Below are positions 54,190-63,102 of a stretch of 64,000 nt of DNA, in pieces (the stretch's first letter is position 1; the number at the start of each line of letters is the position of its first letter). Under the pieces are notes generated by a model. That model was not told the DNA's origin. It made no database searches and worked only from the letters and a program-made list of their open reading frames with translations. Made by a program: the position numbers and the translations under genes. The stretch is from positions 22,034-86,033 of the forward strand of contig JAZORR010000011.1 of the NCBI GenBank assembly GCA_045656705.1, given 5' to 3'. Origin of the DNA: RGIG4576 sp045656705. GTDB taxonomy: Bacteria > Bacteroidota > Bacteroidia > Bacteroidales > Muribaculaceae.

Positions 54190-54567
54190 TTATTTCATTG
54201 ATAATATTTCAATCCAGTATCCATCGGGATCTTCTATAAAATATAATCCCATTGATTCGTTCTCAAAACACACTACTCCCATTTCTTTATGATAAGCTCT
54301 CATTTTATCATAGTCGCCTTCCATTCTCACACATAGATGAAATTCACATTCACCTAAATCATATTTTTGAGGATGATCTTTCAACCATGTTAGTTCAAGA
54401 AGGAAATTTGACTTCTTATCCTTCATATACACTAAAATAAAAGAGCCATCAGAAGCTTCTTTCTTATGTGACACTTCAAGACCTAAAGCTTTCTCATAAA
54501 AAGAAATACTTTGCTCCAAATTTGAAACATTAAAGTTAAAATGATCGAATTTTGCACTTAATTCCAT
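54190..54567 (-). CDS. VOC (glyoxalase) superfamily protein, lactoylglutathione-lyase-like
   Basis: This 125-residue metalloprotein has one glyoxalase fold with two beta-alpha-beta-beta-beta units: KFDHFNFNVSNLEQSISFYEKALGLE at the start, and GLYFIEDPDGYWIEILSMK at the end, giving His and Glu metal ligands. The size and motifs match glyoxalase I-like enzymes that detoxify methylglyoxal. Without biochemical data a different VOC substrate remains possible. Confidence 0.85.
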   Translation of the reverse strand: MELSAKFDHFNFNVSNLEQSISFYEKALGLEVSHKKEASDGSFILVYMKDKKSNFLLELTWLKDHPQKYDLGECEFHLCVRMEGDYDKMRAYHKEMGVVCFENESMGLYFIEDPDGYWIEILSMK

Positions 54568-54579
54568 ATTATCAATAAT

Positions 54580-55296
54580 TTAAATTATAATTTTATCACC
54601 ATCTTTCATGCACAAGCATTTCCCGAAATTGGGATTTTCATAATTTTGCGTATCGAATGATTTATCCCAAAATCCCCATGTATGCATTGGAATGAAATTT
54701 TCAACTTTGATTTGTTGCAAAAATTGTCTTGCACCTTTTGCAAAATCTCCACCCATGCGAGAATCAACAGGAAACATTACAAGAAACAAACTATCCACAT
54801 CAATTGATAAATCTTCAATTTCTTTAATGAAATCATTTTCTGCCGTATCTATTTCTTCTTGTGAAGATTCACACTCCCAATGCCAATTATTGAGGTCGCC
54901 AGCATGAAACAAAAGTTTATTTTCTAACTTCATCAAAAAAGAAATACCTATATCAGTGGATCCATACGCCTTTAGATAAAAATCTTCACTGATATATTCA
55001 TCGCCTTTTTTAAGGCAAATAATATTTATAGGCAAATGTTGGTTATTGTCGTCTTTGACTATAGATTCGATATCATTTGACAAAAGATATGTTATATCAC
55101 TGCAATATTCTCCAAACCCAAAGATTTTTGGATTAAAATGATCGGAATGACTATGCGAAGATAACACAAATGATTTAGTAGCCTCTGAAAGTAATTGAGG
55201 TAATTTATTCATTTTATCTTCAAAGTAATCTATAACTACTAAATAATCACCAACTGATATAGCAAAACCACTATGTCCTAAATATGTAACCTTCAT
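54580..55296 (-). CDS. Metallo-beta-lactamase fold hydrolase, UlaG-like
   Basis: This 238-residue cytoplasmic metal hydrolase starts VTYLGHSGFAI and has the metal motif SSHSHSDHFNP (HxHxDH, about residues 50-58), then FHAGDLNNWHWE and a final PMHTWGFW. The pattern is that of the UlaG/YycJ-like branch. The substrate is unknown. It is 12 nt upstream of the VOC gene, so a detoxification pair is possible but speculative. Confidence 0.85.
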   Translation of the reverse strand: MKVTYLGHSGFAISVGDYLVVIDYFEDKMNKLPQLLSEATKSFVLSSHSHSDHFNPKIFGFGEYCSDITYLLSNDIESIVKDDNNQHLPINIICLKKGDEYISEDFYLKAYGSTDIGISFLMKLENKLLFHAGDLNNWHWECESSQEEIDTAENDFIKEIEDLSIDVDSLFLVMFPVDSRMGGDFAKGARQFLQQIKVENFIPMHTWGFWDKSFDTQNYENPNFGKCLCMKDGDKIII

Positions 55297-55308
55297 ATTA
55301 CCGTTTTT

Positions 55309-55677
55309 TTATATCTCCAACATTCCTATTTGAAAGTATTCTTGAGTAAAATCTGCAGGTTTTATAATATCATCATTCCACACAACAACATCTATATCAA
55401 TGGGTATACTACCTTTAATTTTACTCTCTTTGGTTCTACCACATGACACCTCATATTTTTTTGTTATAAATTTTATTTCTTCATAATCATCGTCAGTATA
55501 ACCAATAAATACGGCATTAAGATAATTAGCATCTACACCATTTAATGCTGCTGTTTCATATATTGATGATACACTAACATTTTCAAGAAATGTTTTTAGC
55601 CAAGATATGCATTTTTGCATTTGGTCATCTTTATCGTGGCTATTACTGCCTAATGATAGAACAACTTTATTTTTCAT
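55309..55677 (-). CDS. Short HPPK (FolK)-like pyrophosphokinase
   Basis: This 122-residue protein resembles 6-hydroxymethyl-dihydropterin pyrophosphokinase: VVLSLGSNSHDKDDQM at the start, a central SSIYETAALNGVDANYLNAVF, and DIDVVVWND with the magnesium-binding aspartates. FolK is usually about 160 residues; the C-terminal LxIPHP-type segment is missing, and the RxxRxID context is reduced to IPIDID. It may be a divergent or inactive form. The start is ATG 55677; the TTG at 55683 overlaps the tex stop. Confidence 0.78.
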   Translation of the reverse strand: MKNKVVLSLGSNSHDKDDQMQKCISWLKTFLENVSVSSIYETAALNGVDANYLNAVFIGYTDDDYEEIKFITKKYEVSCGRTKESKIKGSIPIDIDVVVWNDDIIKPADFTQEYFQIGMLEI

Positions 55678-55679
55678 AT

Positions 55680-57809
55680 TCAAAATCCTTTCATTGAAAG
55701 GGATATTCTTTTTCGTGACAAATCTACATCTTTTACTTTAACCTTCACACACTGATTAAGTGTAACTATTTCATCTGGTGATGAAATAAATTTATCATAC
55801 ATCTCAGAAATGTGAAGGAGACCATTTTCGTGCAAACCAATATCAACGAAAGCACCAAATTGAGTAATATTTGTCACTTTCCCATTTAGAACCATTCCTA
55901 TTTGTAAATCTTCAATAGTTTTCACATTAGCATCAAACACAAAAGTCTCGGCCTCACCTCTTGGATCTCTTCCAGGTTTCTCAAGTTCTTTAATAATATC
56001 CAATAATGTAGGTTCGCCTACTTCACTTGTGATATATCGTTTGATGTCAATTTTTGCAATATTTTCTTTATTTCCTATTAAGTCTATTACACTGCAACCA
56101 CAATCACTCGCCATCTTTTCTACTATACAATATGATTCAGGATGCACAGCAGAATTATCTAATGGATTTTTTGCATTTTGTATTCTCAAAAAAGCTGATG
56201 CTTGCTGAAATACCATTGCTCCAAAACGAGGAACTTTAAGCAAATCTTTTCGAGATTCAAACACACCATTATCACATCTATAGTTAACTATATTTTGAGC
56301 CAACTGTGGGCCTACTCCCGACACATAAGTCAACAGTTCTTTAGATGCTGTATTTAAATTTACGCCTACACTATTAACACAACTTTCTACAACAAAATCA
56401 AGTGCATACTTTAATTTCTTTTGATTTACATCATGCTGGTACTGGCCTACTCCAATTGATTTAGGATCTATCTTAACCAATTCTGCCATTGGATCTAAAA
56501 GTCTACGACCAATTGACACACTACCTCTCACAGTTACATCTTTATCAGGAAATTCTTCTCTTGCAACATCTGATGCGGAGTAGATGGAGGCGCCGCTTTC
56601 ATTCACAATAAAAATTGGGACCTCATTAAGCGTGTTAATTTTTCGTAAAAAAGCTTCTGTTTCTCTACTTGCAGTACCATTGCCTAGGGCTATTGCATCA
56701 ATTTTATAAGTATTGACTAAATGCGTGATTTTCTTTGTCGCCCCATCAATATCACCTTTAGGCATTGTAGGATAGATAACATCATCACATAATAAATCGC
56801 CCTTTTTATCGAGACAAACCACCTTACAACCAGTTCTAAAACCAGGATCAATAGCAAGCACATTCTTACCCACCAATGGAGCTGCAAATAATAATTGTCG
56901 CAAATTATTAGCAAATGTTTCAATAGCAACATCATCAGCCTTTTCTTTAGCTGATGCCATAATTTCCGATTCTATTGATGGTTTTAGTAATCTCTTATAT
57001 GAATCTTTTGCCGCCTCTATCACAAACATTGATGACTCAGAATTTCCTTTTACAACAAATTGTAAAATACGATTTAATACAACCTCATCATCAACCTTAA
57101 TAATTAGTTTTAGAAAACCCTCACTTTCACCTCTAAGCATTGCAAGCAAACGATGTGATGCACATCGTTTAATAGACTCTGATAGATCAAAATAATTCTT
57201 ATAATTTTGAGCTTCGTCCTCCTTACCTTTTACCACCTTACACTGAAGAATAGCTGTGCGTTCGAATAATGAGCGTACTCTATTTCTCACAACAATATTC
57301 TCTGAAATCCATTCCGCTATAATATCTTTTGCACCATTAATTGCATCGTCAGTAGAATTTACTTCCTTATTTACAAATCGTTTAGCTTTATATATTATAT
57401 CATCATTATTTTGTGACATTATAATTTTAGCTAAAGGTTCAAGTCCTTTTTGACGAGCAATTTCAGCTTTGGTTTTACGCTTAGGTTTGAATGGAAGATA
57501 AATATCTTCTAACTCAACAGAATCCCAAGTTGTTTCTATTTTTCTCCGTAATTCATCGGTGAGCTTTCCTGAATCATCAATAATTTTTAGAATATGTTCT
57601 TTTCGTTTGATTAAATCACATATCCACAGATATTGTTCGGAAATACATTTCACTTGAACTTCATCAAGACCACCAGTTTGTTCTTTCCTATATCTACTAA
57701 TAAAAGGAATGGTACCTCCGTCATCAAGTAGAGCCACTGTGCGTTCTACTTGCTTAACCGAGATACCAGTTTTTTGGGAAAGAACTTCAAATTCCTTATT
57801 ATGTAACAT
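55680..57809 (-). CDS. tex: Tex family RNA-binding transcription accessory protein
   Basis: This 709-residue cytoplasmic nucleic-acid-binding protein has the Tex architecture: an N-terminal helical region (GGTIPFISRYRKEQTGGLDEVQ), a YqgF/RuvC-like domain (VLAIDPGFRTGCKVVCLD), helix-hairpin-helix repeats (LLTYVSGVGPQLAQNIVNYR, LLKVPRFGAMVFQQASAFLR), and a C-terminal S1 domain (GMVLNGKVTNITQFGAFVDIGLHENGLLHISEM). The stop lies 3 nt before the ATG of the FolK-like gene. Confidence 0.96.
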   Translation of the reverse strand: MLHNKEFEVLSQKTGISVKQVERTVALLDDGGTIPFISRYRKEQTGGLDEVQVKCISEQYLWICDLIKRKEHILKIIDDSGKLTDELRRKIETTWDSVELEDIYLPFKPKRKTKAEIARQKGLEPLAKIIMSQNNDDIIYKAKRFVNKEVNSTDDAINGAKDIIAEWISENIVVRNRVRSLFERTAILQCKVVKGKEDEAQNYKNYFDLSESIKRCASHRLLAMLRGESEGFLKLIIKVDDEVVLNRILQFVVKGNSESSMFVIEAAKDSYKRLLKPSIESEIMASAKEKADDVAIETFANNLRQLLFAAPLVGKNVLAIDPGFRTGCKVVCLDKKGDLLCDDVIYPTMPKGDIDGATKKITHLVNTYKIDAIALGNGTASRETEAFLRKINTLNEVPIFIVNESGASIYSASDVAREEFPDKDVTVRGSVSIGRRLLDPMAELVKIDPKSIGVGQYQHDVNQKKLKYALDFVVESCVNSVGVNLNTASKELLTYVSGVGPQLAQNIVNYRCDNGVFESRKDLLKVPRFGAMVFQQASAFLRIQNAKNPLDNSAVHPESYCIVEKMASDCGCSVIDLIGNKENIAKIDIKRYITSEVGEPTLLDIIKELEKPGRDPRGEAETFVFDANVKTIEDLQIGMVLNGKVTNITQFGAFVDIGLHENGLLHISEMYDKFISSPDEIVTLNQCVKVKVKDVDLSRKRISLSMKGF

Positions 57810-57812
57810 TCT

Positions 57813-58994
57813 TTACTTTTCTAATGCATTCAATTGATTTTTTAAAGGATTGGAATACATACTATATATCATATCCTTCATAAATCCACGTTCGTCAGCT
57901 GTTACATCCAAATCAACCTTATCCAATTGTTTTTCAACATAAGAATTGAATTTAACTACATCGTCCTCGGTGTATCCCTTACCCAAGTATTCATTATTGC
58001 CATTCTTTATATCATATGCAATATAATTGCATGGGTAAATTTTATATGACTTATAGATAGAATTATCAATTTCTTCCTTCACGAATGAAATTATTGCGTG
58101 TCGGTCAGAAGTTTCTGGTAAGTCTTTCAGTTTAAAGCTAACACAAGGTGCAATTTCGAAATGTACTCTACCCTTGTATCCCATTAAACCAGTGCTCATA
58201 CTTAATAAGTCATCTGCTTGTGATTTTTTATATGAAGCATCGCGTTTTTTCAATAAAAACTCTTTTGCTTTAAGATAATCGTTTGGATCATATTCATAAC
58301 TAATAGAAAGTGGCATAAGATTGAGCTCAAGCATTCTTTCATATAAAGATCCTGCTTTACCACCCATTCCAAGCATCTTTAATAAACTTTCTTGCGTACT
58401 ATCGTCACTATCCTTTGCGCGTCCTTCTCGTTGAGCAATCCAAACCGATTCGTTCTTTTCGGAAAGAGCAAAATGCACATAATTTGACAATTGCATAGCT
58501 CCATCCAATCTTTGACGACTACCTAAATCGCGTTTCACTACAAAACTCTTGTTTAGACGCACAAGAATTGAGATCCAATCATAAATGAGTAGATTATTTC
58601 CGATTGCAACCTCGGTAGTGGGACGATTATTGTAAATCAAGCATAGATTCAAAAACGATGCATCAAGTACGATATCTCTATGATTTGAAATAAATGTATA
58701 AGATTTACCCAATTCATAATTTTCGGCACCATTCATAGTCAAGCCATCAGTTGTCTTTTTCACAAGCATTTCAAGGAAAGGCTTCATTACTCCCAATTGG
58801 AATTCTTGTTTGCTATTAAGCGACAACAATTGTTGCTCTAATGTATTATAGTCCATTTCAGGCATAGCATATTTTAGCACTGCCTGAAACATTGGTTCTT
58901 TTACAAGCTTAGCCATTTGGCTATGAAATTCACTGTCATTAAACGGACAAATGTCAGCAAATTCACTTGGAATCTTAATTTCACTGGTAATCAT
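57813..58994 (-). CDS. Glycerol-acyltransferase family protein (HRDIVLD box)
   Basis: This 393-residue cytoplasmic protein has the acyltransferase motif ISNHRDIVLDASFLN (H-x4-D, about residues 110-115) and a second motif WIAQREGRAKD in place of the usual FPEGT. A PlsB-like 1-acyl-glycerol-3-phosphate or other lipid acyltransferase is indicated. Related Bacteroides enzymes with an HRDIVLD box act in lipid synthesis including glycine lipids, but no GNAT partner gene is adjacent, so the substrate is open. It follows rluD on the same strand with a 105-nt gap. Confidence 0.8.
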   Translation of the reverse strand: MITSEIKIPSEFADICPFNDSEFHSQMAKLVKEPMFQAVLKYAMPEMDYNTLEQQLLSLNSKQEFQLGVMKPFLEMLVKKTTDGLTMNGAENYELGKSYTFISNHRDIVLDASFLNLCLIYNNRPTTEVAIGNNLLIYDWISILVRLNKSFVVKRDLGSRQRLDGAMQLSNYVHFALSEKNESVWIAQREGRAKDSDDSTQESLLKMLGMGGKAGSLYERMLELNLMPLSISYEYDPNDYLKAKEFLLKKRDASYKKSQADDLLSMSTGLMGYKGRVHFEIAPCVSFKLKDLPETSDRHAIISFVKEEIDNSIYKSYKIYPCNYIAYDIKNGNNEYLGKGYTEDDVVKFNSYVEKQLDKVDLDVTADERGFMKDMIYSMYSNPLKNQLNALEK

Positions 58995-59099
58995 ATATCT
59001 TTCTCAACAAATATATATCAAAGTTAATATATTTATTTTATACCACCAACTATTTAAGGAAATTTCTATAAATTCCTCATAAAAGTTAAATATTCAAAT

Positions 59100-60188
59100 T
59101 TATCGGCCGTAAGTATTGGCATAATCACGCCATTTCTCTATTAAATTCGTCATATCTTGTGGTATCTCACTATCAAAGTCCATCTGCTCACCGGTAGTAG
59201 GATGCACAAATCCCAAAGTTTTGGCATGAAGTGCCTGTCGTGGACAAGTAGCGAAACAATTTTGTATAAACTGCATATACTTAGGTGTAGTGGAACCTCG
59301 CAAAATCTTATCTCCTCCATATCGAGCATCACTAAAAAGTGGATGACCAATGTATTTCATGTGAACACGGATTTGGTGAGTTCTTCCAGTTTCAAGTTGA
59401 CATCTCACTACAGCCACATGGCACAAATTTTCTAAAGTAGTGTAATGCGTAACTGCATGTTTACCCATATCGCCATCAGGAAAAACTGCCATTTGCAATC
59501 TATCTTTTAAACTTCTGCCAATATTTCCCTCAATTCGTCCTGATTCATCGGCCATTTCACCCCACACAAGTGCTACATATTGTCGCTTAGTGGTTTTATC
59601 AAAAAACTGCTTCCCAAGATGAGTTTTAGCATGTGGAGTTTTAGCGATAACGAGTAATCCTGAAGTATCTTTATCAATTCGATGAACCAATCCCATGCGA
59701 GGATCACTTACATCGTAATCTGGATTGTCTTTGAAGTGATAAGCCAATGCATTAACCAAAGTTCCTGTGTAATTTCCGTGTCCGGGATGCACCACAAGTC
59801 CTGCAGGTTTGTTCACCACAAGCAAATCATCATCCTCGTAAACAATATTTAACGGAATATCTTCGGGAATGATTTCATTTTCGTATCGTGGTCGGTCCAT
59901 CACTATGCGAATGTCATCAAAAGGTTTTACACGATAATTTGACTTTACCGGCTTGCCATTCACGATGATACATTGCGCCTCGGCGGCTTGTTGGATGCGA
60001 TTGCGAGACGTGTTTGCAATCTTAGCTGTCAAGAATTTATCAATTCTTAACAAAGTTTGACTTTTTTCAGCAACCACATGGTAGTGTTCCCACATGTCTT
60101 TACCATCAAGTGTGAAATCTGGTTCAAACTCATCGGCTTCTGAAAAATTCATATCATTGATTATATTTTCGTCTTTTTCTTCTATCAT
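59100..60188 (-). CDS. RluD-family 23S rRNA pseudouridine synthase
   Basis: This 362-residue enzyme has an N-terminal S4 RNA-binding domain (LLRIDKFLTAKIANTSRNRIQQAAEAQCIIVNG) after a 30-residue acidic extension, and a catalytic RluA-type domain with GLVHRIDKDTSGLLVIAKT containing the catalytic Asp. LETGRTHQIRVHMKYIGHPL is a second family motif. The enzyme modifies helix 69 uridines of 23S rRNA in E. coli; the exact target here is inferred. It lies 44 nt downstream of the PASTA gene. Confidence 0.94.
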   Translation of the reverse strand: MIEEKDENIINDMNFSEADEFEPDFTLDGKDMWEHYHVVAEKSQTLLRIDKFLTAKIANTSRNRIQQAAEAQCIIVNGKPVKSNYRVKPFDDIRIVMDRPRYENEIIPEDIPLNIVYEDDDLLVVNKPAGLVVHPGHGNYTGTLVNALAYHFKDNPDYDVSDPRMGLVHRIDKDTSGLLVIAKTPHAKTHLGKQFFDKTTKRQYVALVWGEMADESGRIEGNIGRSLKDRLQMAVFPDGDMGKHAVTHYTTLENLCHVAVVRCQLETGRTHQIRVHMKYIGHPLFSDARYGGDKILRGSTTPKYMQFIQNCFATCPRQALHAKTLGFVHPTTGEQMDFDSEIPQDMTNLIEKWRDYANTYGR

Positions 60189-60232
60189 AAAAGTAAATTC
60201 AAGGACTTTAAAATCCCTCTTTTAGTTAAATA

Positions 60233-60871
60233 TTATTCTCCAAAGGCATCGCCAACTAATGATTTAATTTCATCGATAACATCGGTGGTGTCGATTGGTT
60301 GAGTTGCATTCCCACTGCCCACAGATATTACTATATGAGTATCGGCACTCATACGCTTACCAGGCGTAAGTTCTTTCCCATCGATTTTAACACCGACAAT
60401 CAAATCTTTATAAGGAGAATCAATCGTATCTATTGTGATATTTTTAAATCCTAACCCTTCGAGCATAGCTCTACCTTGACGATAAGACATATCCACAATC
60501 ATAGGCACAGCAATAGTGCGTGGACTGACAGCATTTATAGTGAGATAGATGGTGCGATGTGGCTTTACCTTAGATAAAGCCTTAGGTTCTTGTTCAACCA
60601 CACACCCCGGTTTTACATCATTACTATAAGTAGAGTCGGTAATTTCATATTTAAACCCTTTATCCTCTAAAATAAATTCTGTTTCGGAAATAGACTTACC
60701 TTTCAATTCTGGTACCACTTCATATATTCCATGCTGGGTGAAACTATCAATCATAAGCAAGACACCATTCACAATGATAATCAGTGCTACAAAAATCAAG
60801 AATATATTAAATAATACCGGATACTTGCGAGGTATCTCTAAAATATTAAACTTTTTATCTTTTTTGTTCAT
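60233..60871 (-). CDS. PASTA-domain membrane protein
   Basis: This 212-residue protein has one N-terminal membrane helix (FNIFLIFVALIIIVNGVLLM) and then three PASTA repeats in the periplasm (about residues 45-110, 113-180 and a partial third), with motifs such as ELKGKSISETEFILEDKGFK and DMSYRQGRAMLEGLGFKN. PASTA domains bind muropeptides or stabilise cell-wall enzymes. No kinase or transpeptidase domain is present. Downstream is rluD; in many relatives a D-Ala-D-Ala ligase gene follows, but here it is an acyltransferase gene. Confidence 0.9.
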   Translation of the reverse strand: MNKKDKKFNILEIPRKYPVLFNIFLIFVALIIIVNGVLLMIDSFTQHGIYEVVPELKGKSISETEFILEDKGFKYEITDSTYSNDVKPGCVVEQEPKALSKVKPHRTIYLTINAVSPRTIAVPMIVDMSYRQGRAMLEGLGFKNITIDTIDSPYKDLIVGVKIDGKELTPGKRMSADTHIVISVGSGNATQPIDTTDVIDEIKSLVGDAFGE

Positions 60872-60941
60872 GTCAATAAATATAATGGTTAATCAATCTT
60901 ACAAGTATAATATACAAAATAACTAAATTTCTTTCAAAGGA

Positions 60942-60949
60942 CAAAGTTA
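60942..60949 (-). promoter_or_regulatory. Possible promoter -7 box of the PASTA gene
   Basis: TAACTTTG on the minus strand is a perfect -7 box about 70 nt before the PASTA start codon. No matching upstream box is visible. Confidence 0.35.
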
Positions 60950-60984
60950 ACACATAAATTAGCGAATTTATTCCTTAAAAAGGA

Positions 60985-61025
60985 TAAAAAAAGCAGAAAA
61001 TCACTTTTTTTAGTAATTTTCTGCT
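60985..61025 (-). terminator. Terminator after rpoZ
   Basis: AGCAGAAAAT-type arms (60992-61004 with 61013-61025) form a stem, followed on the minus strand by seven T residues. It ends the bamD-rpoZ unit. Confidence 0.82.
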
Positions 61026-61049
61026 ATAATCCTTTAAGAGATATTGAAA

Positions 61050-61385
61050 TCAGTCAATATTTTCCTTTTCTTTAGCTGGATTTCTGAAATAAATCTTACC
61101 TTCGTTGTACTCTTGTTGAGCGATAAGAGTTGGCTTAGGAAGTTTTTCGTAAGTGCGAGAGATATCAATCAATTCTCTGTTTTCAGACACTTCTTCCAAG
61201 TTATCGCTTGTAGAAGCAAATTCTTGCAACTTCTTATCCAAATCTTTCTTGATCTCAGCACCAATTTGATTGGCACGCTTAGAGATAATACAAACTGTTT
61301 CGTAGATGTTGCCTGTTTGCTGAGACATTTCAATGATATCACGTGTCACAGTGTTCAATGGGGCATTTGTCTTCTTGTAATCCAT
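61050..61385 (-). CDS. rpoZ: DNA-directed RNA polymerase subunit omega, Bacteroidetes type
   Basis: This 111-residue protein carries the omega signature NAPLNTVTRDIIEMSQQTGNIYETVCIISKRANQI (conserved 'R-A-x-Q-I' helix), which wraps the C-terminus of the beta' subunit. The C-terminal 55 residues are specific to Bacteroidetes, ending in IYFRNPAKEKENID. It lies 20 nt after bamD on the same strand and is terminated at 60985-61025. Confidence 0.87.
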   Translation of the reverse strand: MDYKKTNAPLNTVTRDIIEMSQQTGNIYETVCIISKRANQIGAEIKKDLDKKLQEFASTSDNLEEVSENRELIDISRTYEKLPKPTLIAQQEYNEGKIYFRNPAKEKENID

Positions 61386-61405
61386 CTTTATATTGATTTT
61401 TAAAA

Positions 61406-62215
61406 TTATTCTTTAACGTACTTCTTTGCGATTTTAAAAATATTATCGGCTTCTTTTCGGTTTTCGCTTTCAGGATAATCATTGATAAATGAATAGTATT
61501 CGTCAATCACATCGCGATAGCGTTCGCCTTTCTTGTAGTCGACACTTTGTTGTGCTTCCTGGAATCGAGCTTTAAGAATAAGCAATTCAAGTTCTTCCTT
61601 ATACTTACTATAAGGGAAATCCTTAATAGCATTTTTAGCCACAATCACAGCCGACTCATAGTTATTGCCCATATAGTTACCAAGATTGTAATATAGCTGA
61701 GCAGATTGAAGTTCTTTTAACACCAATTTATCCTGCAATTCAAAAATAGCATTTTGTGCAATAGATGCCTTGTCGCTCTTTGGGAAATAATCGAGGAAGT
61801 TTTGAAGTTCTTCGATAGCCTTATAAGTACCTGTTTGGTCGAGTTGTACTTCAGGAGAATCAAGATAATAACCATAACCAGCATAGAAACGGGCCAATTC
61901 GGTGTACTGACCTTTAGGATAATGCTGGTAATAGGTCTTAAAGTAAGAACCCGACTCCATATAATTTTGGTTTTCGTAGTGACTCAATGCCAAAAGATAC
62001 AATGACTCTTCGGCATATTCAGTACCTTTGAATATGGTAATCAGTTCTTCGAGGAGAGTGGTGGCTTGACCATACTTTCCCTTCTCGAAAGCTTGCTTAG
62101 CATATTCATATCTATAATTAACATCTGTGCTCTTTAGCACTTTCTGATATTCGCCACAACTATTGAACATCAGCAAGCCACATCCGAGCAAGAATAATGA
62201 GAAATTACACTTCAT
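61406..62215 (-). CDS. bamD: Outer membrane protein assembly factor BamD
   Basis: This 269-residue outer-membrane lipoprotein of the BAM complex starts with a lipoprotein signal (MKCNFSLFLLGCGLLMFNSCG), the last Cys being the lipidation site. TPR-type repeats follow: YEYAKQAFEKGKYGQATTLLEEL, AEESLYLLALSHYENQNYMESGSYFKTYYQHYP and later copies, as in BamD. It inserts barrel proteins together with BamA. It heads the bamD-rpoZ unit and has a near-perfect promoter at 62241-62271. Confidence 0.93.
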   Translation of the reverse strand: MKCNFSLFLLGCGLLMFNSCGEYQKVLKSTDVNYRYEYAKQAFEKGKYGQATTLLEELITIFKGTEYAEESLYLLALSHYENQNYMESGSYFKTYYQHYPKGQYTELARFYAGYGYYLDSPEVQLDQTGTYKAIEELQNFLDYFPKSDKASIAQNAIFELQDKLVLKELQSAQLYYNLGNYMGNNYESAVIVAKNAIKDFPYSKYKEELELLILKARFQEAQQSVDYKKGERYRDVIDEYYSFINDYPESENRKEADNIFKIAKKYVKE

Positions 62216-62240
62216 ATATCAATTTATATAATTTAGTCTG

Positions 62241-62271
62241 CAAATTTACGCAATTATTCAAATTTCTCAAA
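62241..62271 (-). promoter_or_regulatory. Predicted bamD promoter (perfect consensus)
   Basis: On the minus strand TTTG (62268-62271), a 19-nt spacer and TAAATTTG (62241-62248) match the Bacteroides consensus in full. The bamD ATG is at 62215, giving a leader of about 21 nt. Confidence 0.73.
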
Positions 62272-62359
62272 CTCTTTACCTTAAAATATTCATTCTTTTC
62301 ACAAATATTCCACTGTTTACCATTCATTCATATCATTTTTGAAGAATTTAAAACAGAAT

Positions 62360-62398
62360 AAAAGCAAGAGGGATGTGCCGAAAAAGCACATCCCTCTC
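62360..62398 (-). terminator. Terminator after the cohesin-like gene
   Basis: GAGGGATGTGC (62368-62378) and GCACATCCCTC (62386-62396) form a perfect 11-bp stem with a 7-nt loop, followed by TTGCTTTTATTC on the minus strand. Confidence 0.83.
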
Positions 62399-62423
62399 TT
62401 CAATCACTAATCTAAATTTAAAA

Positions 62424-63077
62424 TTATTTTAAAAATACTTTTGTTGATTTATTACCCACTTTCTTGATATACATTCCCTGAGTAAGGTTTTCTTTAGCCA
62501 CCTTCACACCTTGCAAGTTGTAATATTCAGCATTAGCGTCAACATCGGCAAGCGTTTCTTCAACACCTGTCAAATAGTCCATAACAGTAACGCTATAATC
62601 AGCCGGCTTATACTGAACTATATTGCTTCCGTCAGTATTTGCACCGGTTGCTACACAATTTTTCAATTCGATTGTTCCCGAAAGGAAATTCTTATCGGCT
62701 ACGACTGTCATTATGAAAATGTCTCCATCATTTCCTGTAAATGGCAATAGCTTAGCCGACGCACTTATCACTCTCACTGCACCATCGCTTTGTAGAGCAC
62801 TTTCAAGTGTGTGCTTTCTTGATGTTGTACGACTACCATAATCGATGTAATAGCCAATCTCATCACTGAGGATACTCAATCCCTCCGGCATGTAGATGTC
62901 CATTTGAACACCGGTAATATTCGATGGCTCGTTTTTCATACATATTGCCACTTCTTTTTCGTACTCGCCTTCACCAAAATTGAAATCCTCGATGTAAAAC
63001 GATACTTGAGCTTGAGCTGTCATTGCCATCATCATGGCAACAGCACATAACACTGATTTTAAAATTTGTTTTTTCAT
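62424..63077 (-). CDS. Exported cohesin-like domain protein with a sorting-type C-terminus
   Basis: This 217-residue protein has a signal peptide (KSVLCAVAMMMAMTAQA). Residues of about 25-170 read like a cohesin-type beta-sandwich: EVAICMKNEPSNITGVQMDIYMPEGLSIL, then DIFIMTVVADKNFLSGTIEL, a pattern seen in many Bacteroidales surface proteins. The last 45 residues (AEYYNLQGVKVAKENLTQGM followed by YIKKVGNK) resemble a C-terminal sorting or anchoring domain of the type IX secretion kind. The gene is 25 nt after the stop of the dockerin-bearing gene, so the two form one transcript. The cohesin assignment is from pattern, not alignment. Confidence 0.72.
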   Translation of the reverse strand: MKKQILKSVLCAVAMMMAMTAQAQVSFYIEDFNFGEGEYEKEVAICMKNEPSNITGVQMDIYMPEGLSILSDEIGYYIDYGSRTTSRKHTLESALQSDGAVRVISASAKLLPFTGNDGDIFIMTVVADKNFLSGTIELKNCVATGANTDGSNIVQYKPADYSVTVMDYLTGVEETLADVDANAEYYNLQGVKVAKENLTQGMYIKKVGNKSTKVFLK

Positions 63078-63102
63078 ATTACTTTTAATTTATAATTAAT
63101 TA

